From positions 1 to 15,867 of the forward strand of contig DATDCV010000215.1 in the NCBI GenBank assembly GCA_036524155.1: a DNA stretch of 15,867 nucleotides, given 5' to 3'. A program made the translations under genes and the position numbers. This document shows, one piece after another, positions 14,698 to 15,867 of this stretch. The number at the start of each line of letters is the position of its first letter. The first letter of the stretch is position 1. A model generated the notes under the pieces. That model was not told where the DNA came from, ran no database searches, and worked only from the letters and a program-made list of their open reading frames with translations. Source of the DNA: DATDCV01 sp036524155 (GTDB lineage Bacteria; Verrucomicrobiota; Verrucomicrobiia; Limisphaerales; UBA8199).

Positions 14698-14797
14698 CCT
14701 CAGCCATCGGTTGGAACGCCGATTGATAATCGGCTTAAACGAGGCGACGGTTGCGTGTAAGCCGAGTGCAACTCGGCGTTCCGGCCCAAAACCGAGC
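14698..14797 (-). repeat. 100-bp three-way-junction-like structured repeat, copy 2
   Basis: This is the inverted counterpart of the element at 10405-10504. On the plus strand it runs: outer arm 14698-14717, hairpin B (14718-14734: GCCGAT, loop TGATA, ATCGGC), a 26-nt spacer (14735-14760), hairpin A (14761-14777: GCCGAG, loop TGCAA, CTCGGC), outer arm 14778-14797. Every component has the same length as in copy 1. The outer stem is decayed away from the hairpins but keeps nine pairs next to them if two G-T wobbles are counted. One of these pairs is A-T where copy 1 has G-C, a compensatory difference. Confidence 0.8.
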
Positions 14798-14908
14798 GGA
14801 CACAGCGCGGGTGTTTTTTTGTTTTTTTTATGTCCGTTTAAGTCCGTTTTACTCCCGCTGAGTCCGCGGTGCCCGGGCTCGGAACCGGGTTTTGGCCGCT
14901 GCCGGGCG

Positions 14909-14943
14909 GCGGCGTTCCGATCCCAAGGAGGGCGGAACGCCGC
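14909..14943. repeat. Perfect 11-bp GC-rich inverted repeat
   Basis: GCGGCGTTCCG (14909-14919) and CGGAACGCCGC (14933-14943) form an 11-bp stem with a 13-nt loop. It contains the GGAACGCCG word that also borders the hairpins of the 100-bp element, so it may be a degraded relative. No T-run follows, so a terminator is unlikely. Confidence 0.6.
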
Positions 14944-15066
14944 GCGTGCGGCAGGGGCGTCTGCCAGTTCGCAGCGGCCGAGGACTTCCTGCTCAGCCGG
15001 GAGGTGTTTGCCGGCGAGGACGCCGGCACTCCCAATATCGAAATGTCAAAGATCGGTTCTGCGTTG

Positions 15067-15084
15067 CGAGGTCAGCAGACCTCG
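15067..15084. repeat. Perfect 7-bp hairpin with 4-nt loop
   Basis: CGAGGTC (15067-15073), loop AGCA, GACCTCG (15078-15084). It stands in non-coding DNA. No T-run follows directly and no gene ends nearby, so it is noted only as structure. Confidence 0.5.
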
Positions 15085-15228
15085 AGCACAGACATAAAGA
15101 ACAATACTTTTTGCCGACCACGGTACGAAGTCCAGTTGGACAACCGCGGTCCAAGTGAAAAAGTTTTTCATAGGTGACCTTGGGTGAGGGCCGCCGCAAA
15201 AAGGCGCAAAAGGCCATGAGGGACTCAC

Positions 15229-15255
15229 CGCGGAAGACGCGGAAGACGCGAAAAG
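15229..15255 (+). repeat. 9-bp tandem repeat, three units
   Basis: CGCGGAAGA at 15229-15237 and 15238-15246, then CGCGAAAAG at 15247-15255. This short tandem sits within the gene-free region. Confidence 0.6.
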
Positions 15256-15303
15256 CGGAACGTGGAAAGGCAGGTTAAGGAGGGGAAATGCCGCTAAAGA
15301 CTC

Positions 15304-15371
15304 GAAGGGCGGGCGAGGACGAGGGCGAGGACGAGGACGAGGACGAGGAGGAGGAAGAGGAGGGAGGGGGG
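15304..15371 (+). repeat. Polypurine GAGGAC tandem tract, second copy
   Basis: About 68 bp of GAGGAC hexamers grading into GAGGAG and GAAGAG and ending in a G-run, purine-rich on the plus strand like the tract at 3050-3125. The flanks of the two tracts are not alike, so this is shared composition and unit rather than a duplicated segment. Confidence 0.75.
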
Positions 15372-15390
15372 TGGCTTGGGGGTGTACAGC

Positions 15391-15485
15391 CGTCCCACCG
15401 TCCCACCGTCCCAAGGCCGGTAAACAGGGGCGATTCTCACCTTTGCGAGCGTCCCACGACCGTCCCAGAGCGTCCCAAGCGTCCC
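15391..15485 (+). repeat. CGTCCCA interspersed heptamer cluster
   Basis: CGTCCCA starts at 15391, 15399 and 15407 (8-bp period), then at 15450, 15461 and 15471, with CGTCCCG at 15480 (about 10-bp steps). The two sub-clusters are about 36 bp apart and the spacing is irregular. It lies directly after the polypurine tract. Confidence 0.65.
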
Positions 15486-15867
15486 GGCAAGCGTCGAAGA
15501 GGAAGCGACACGATTAGACGAGGGTAGAACCGAATAAGCTGGCCCGAGGCAATTGGCTAACAGTTCGATGGAAAATGCAGGAAGTGTTATTACGCTGGAG
15601 TAGGTGTTAATAGCTGATATTAACTGATGGTAACTGAGCCCGAGAGAAGGCTGAAAAGCTCAAATGCTGAGAAGCTGAATTCTTCGTTCCCCGTGAGCGA
15701 GGCGGGAGGTGCCGGGGTGGCACTTTATTCGTTATCTGGCGTTAACGAGCGTGATTTGGCGTTATCCACCGATGCCTGGCGATACCGCAGCACGGGCAGG
15801 GGGGATGGGAATTCCGACGCTTTCAACCACTGATAGACACGGATGGCACCGATACACAAGCCGAAGC

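Larger units (their letters stand above)
14300..15867. other. Gene-free, repeat-dense region to the right edge
   Basis: No open frame here has the composition or motifs of a real protein; the frames follow repeats. Besides the elements listed separately it contains CCGTGA/GCGTGAGGA-type iterations (about 14551-14640), a T-rich run (14814-14829), a 10-bp-period GTCCGTTT pair at 14832-14849, and iterations of TGGCGTTA and ACTGA near 15600-15790. No RNA gene was recognised. It may be an accumulation site for small repeats or the remains of degraded genes. Confidence 0.6.

Noticed and set aside
14814..14829. T7-G-T8 run as an intrinsic terminator after the structured repeat
   Set aside because: The run starts 16 nt after the stem, and the nearest upstream gene ends 500 bp earlier; not a canonical hairpin plus U-tract.
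14296..15177. Several 70-180 residue open frames right of the last pseudopilin
   Set aside because: They cross the structured repeat, T-run or tandem repeats, overlap each other, and show no domain, signal peptide or conserved motif.
15391..15485. CGTCCCA cluster as a CRISPR-like array
   Set aside because: Units are 7 bp with 1-4 bp gaps and irregular spacing; no repeat of 23 bp or more, no uniform spacers and no cas genes.
15288..15527. Acidic peptide (DEDEDEDEEEEEE) encoded across the polypurine tract as a small gene
   Set aside because: The acidic run is a direct product of the GAGGAC repeat; no start context and no conserved flanking sequence. The same applies to 2955-3143.

Overview
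The window looks like chromosomal DNA of a GC-rich Verrucomicrobiota bacterium, most plausibly of the Pedosphaera/Limisphaerales type. The reasons are several pseudopilins with the GFTLIELLVV(I/V)AI signature and, in two of them, a C-terminal H-X9-DG motif; an HAF-repeat protein; secreted proteins with the C-terminal 'DLVNW...RFLRLQV' or 'DLLTDGWQ...FYRVRIGP' ends common in that phylum; genes mostly without Shine-Dalgarno sequences; and intergenic DNA crowded with short palindromic and tandem repeats. This placement is inference from protein style. There is no rRNA or other marker gene, and no tRNA, phage gene, transposase or CRISPR array was seen.

Layout. 1-2079 (minus strand): a tandem family of H-X9-DG pseudopilins, two intact (1210-2079, 312-1169) and one collapsed by an internal deletion (1-282, running off the left edge). 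2139-2579 (minus): a short remnant-like HAF-repeat protein. 2580-3213: non-coding, with a 16-bp tandem repeat and a polypurine tract. 3214-6339 (plus): a large secreted clan GH-A-like glycoside hydrolase with a carbohydrate-binding module lodged between its two catalytic glutamates. 6358-6990 (minus): a small secreted Ig-like protein. 7261-8925 (plus): a secreted serine beta-lactamase-like hydrolase. 8954-10378 (minus): a membrane-anchored TPR protein of unknown function. 10567-12117 (plus): nicotinate phosphoribosyltransferase carrying an in-frame palindromic repeat. 12092-13216 (minus): a DegT-family sugar aminotransferase whose end overlaps the previous gene. 13424-14299 (plus): a fourth, divergent pseudopilin. 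14300-15867: about 1.6 kb with no credible gene and many repeat types.

How the genes fit together. Orientation alternates almost gene by gene, so apart from the pseudopilin array there is no operon. Four proteins are probably exported (hydrolase, Ig-like protein, beta-lactamase-like protein, TPR protein anchored by one helix). The pseudopilins would serve a type II secretion-like or pilus-like machine, but none of its core genes is present. NAD salvage (pncB) and sugar nucleotide transamination (DegT) are housekeeping or envelope functions with no visible link to their neighbours.

The least ordinary content is the repeat population. A roughly 100-bp element occurs twice in opposite orientation (10405-10504 and 14698-14797). 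Each copy has an outer inverted repeat enclosing two 17-nt hairpins separated by exactly 26 nt, and the copy at 10.4 kb is flanked by a perfect 10-bp direct repeat. A different, similarly built palindromic pair sits inside the pncB reading frame. No defence system, biosynthetic cluster or other clearly new multi-gene system was found.
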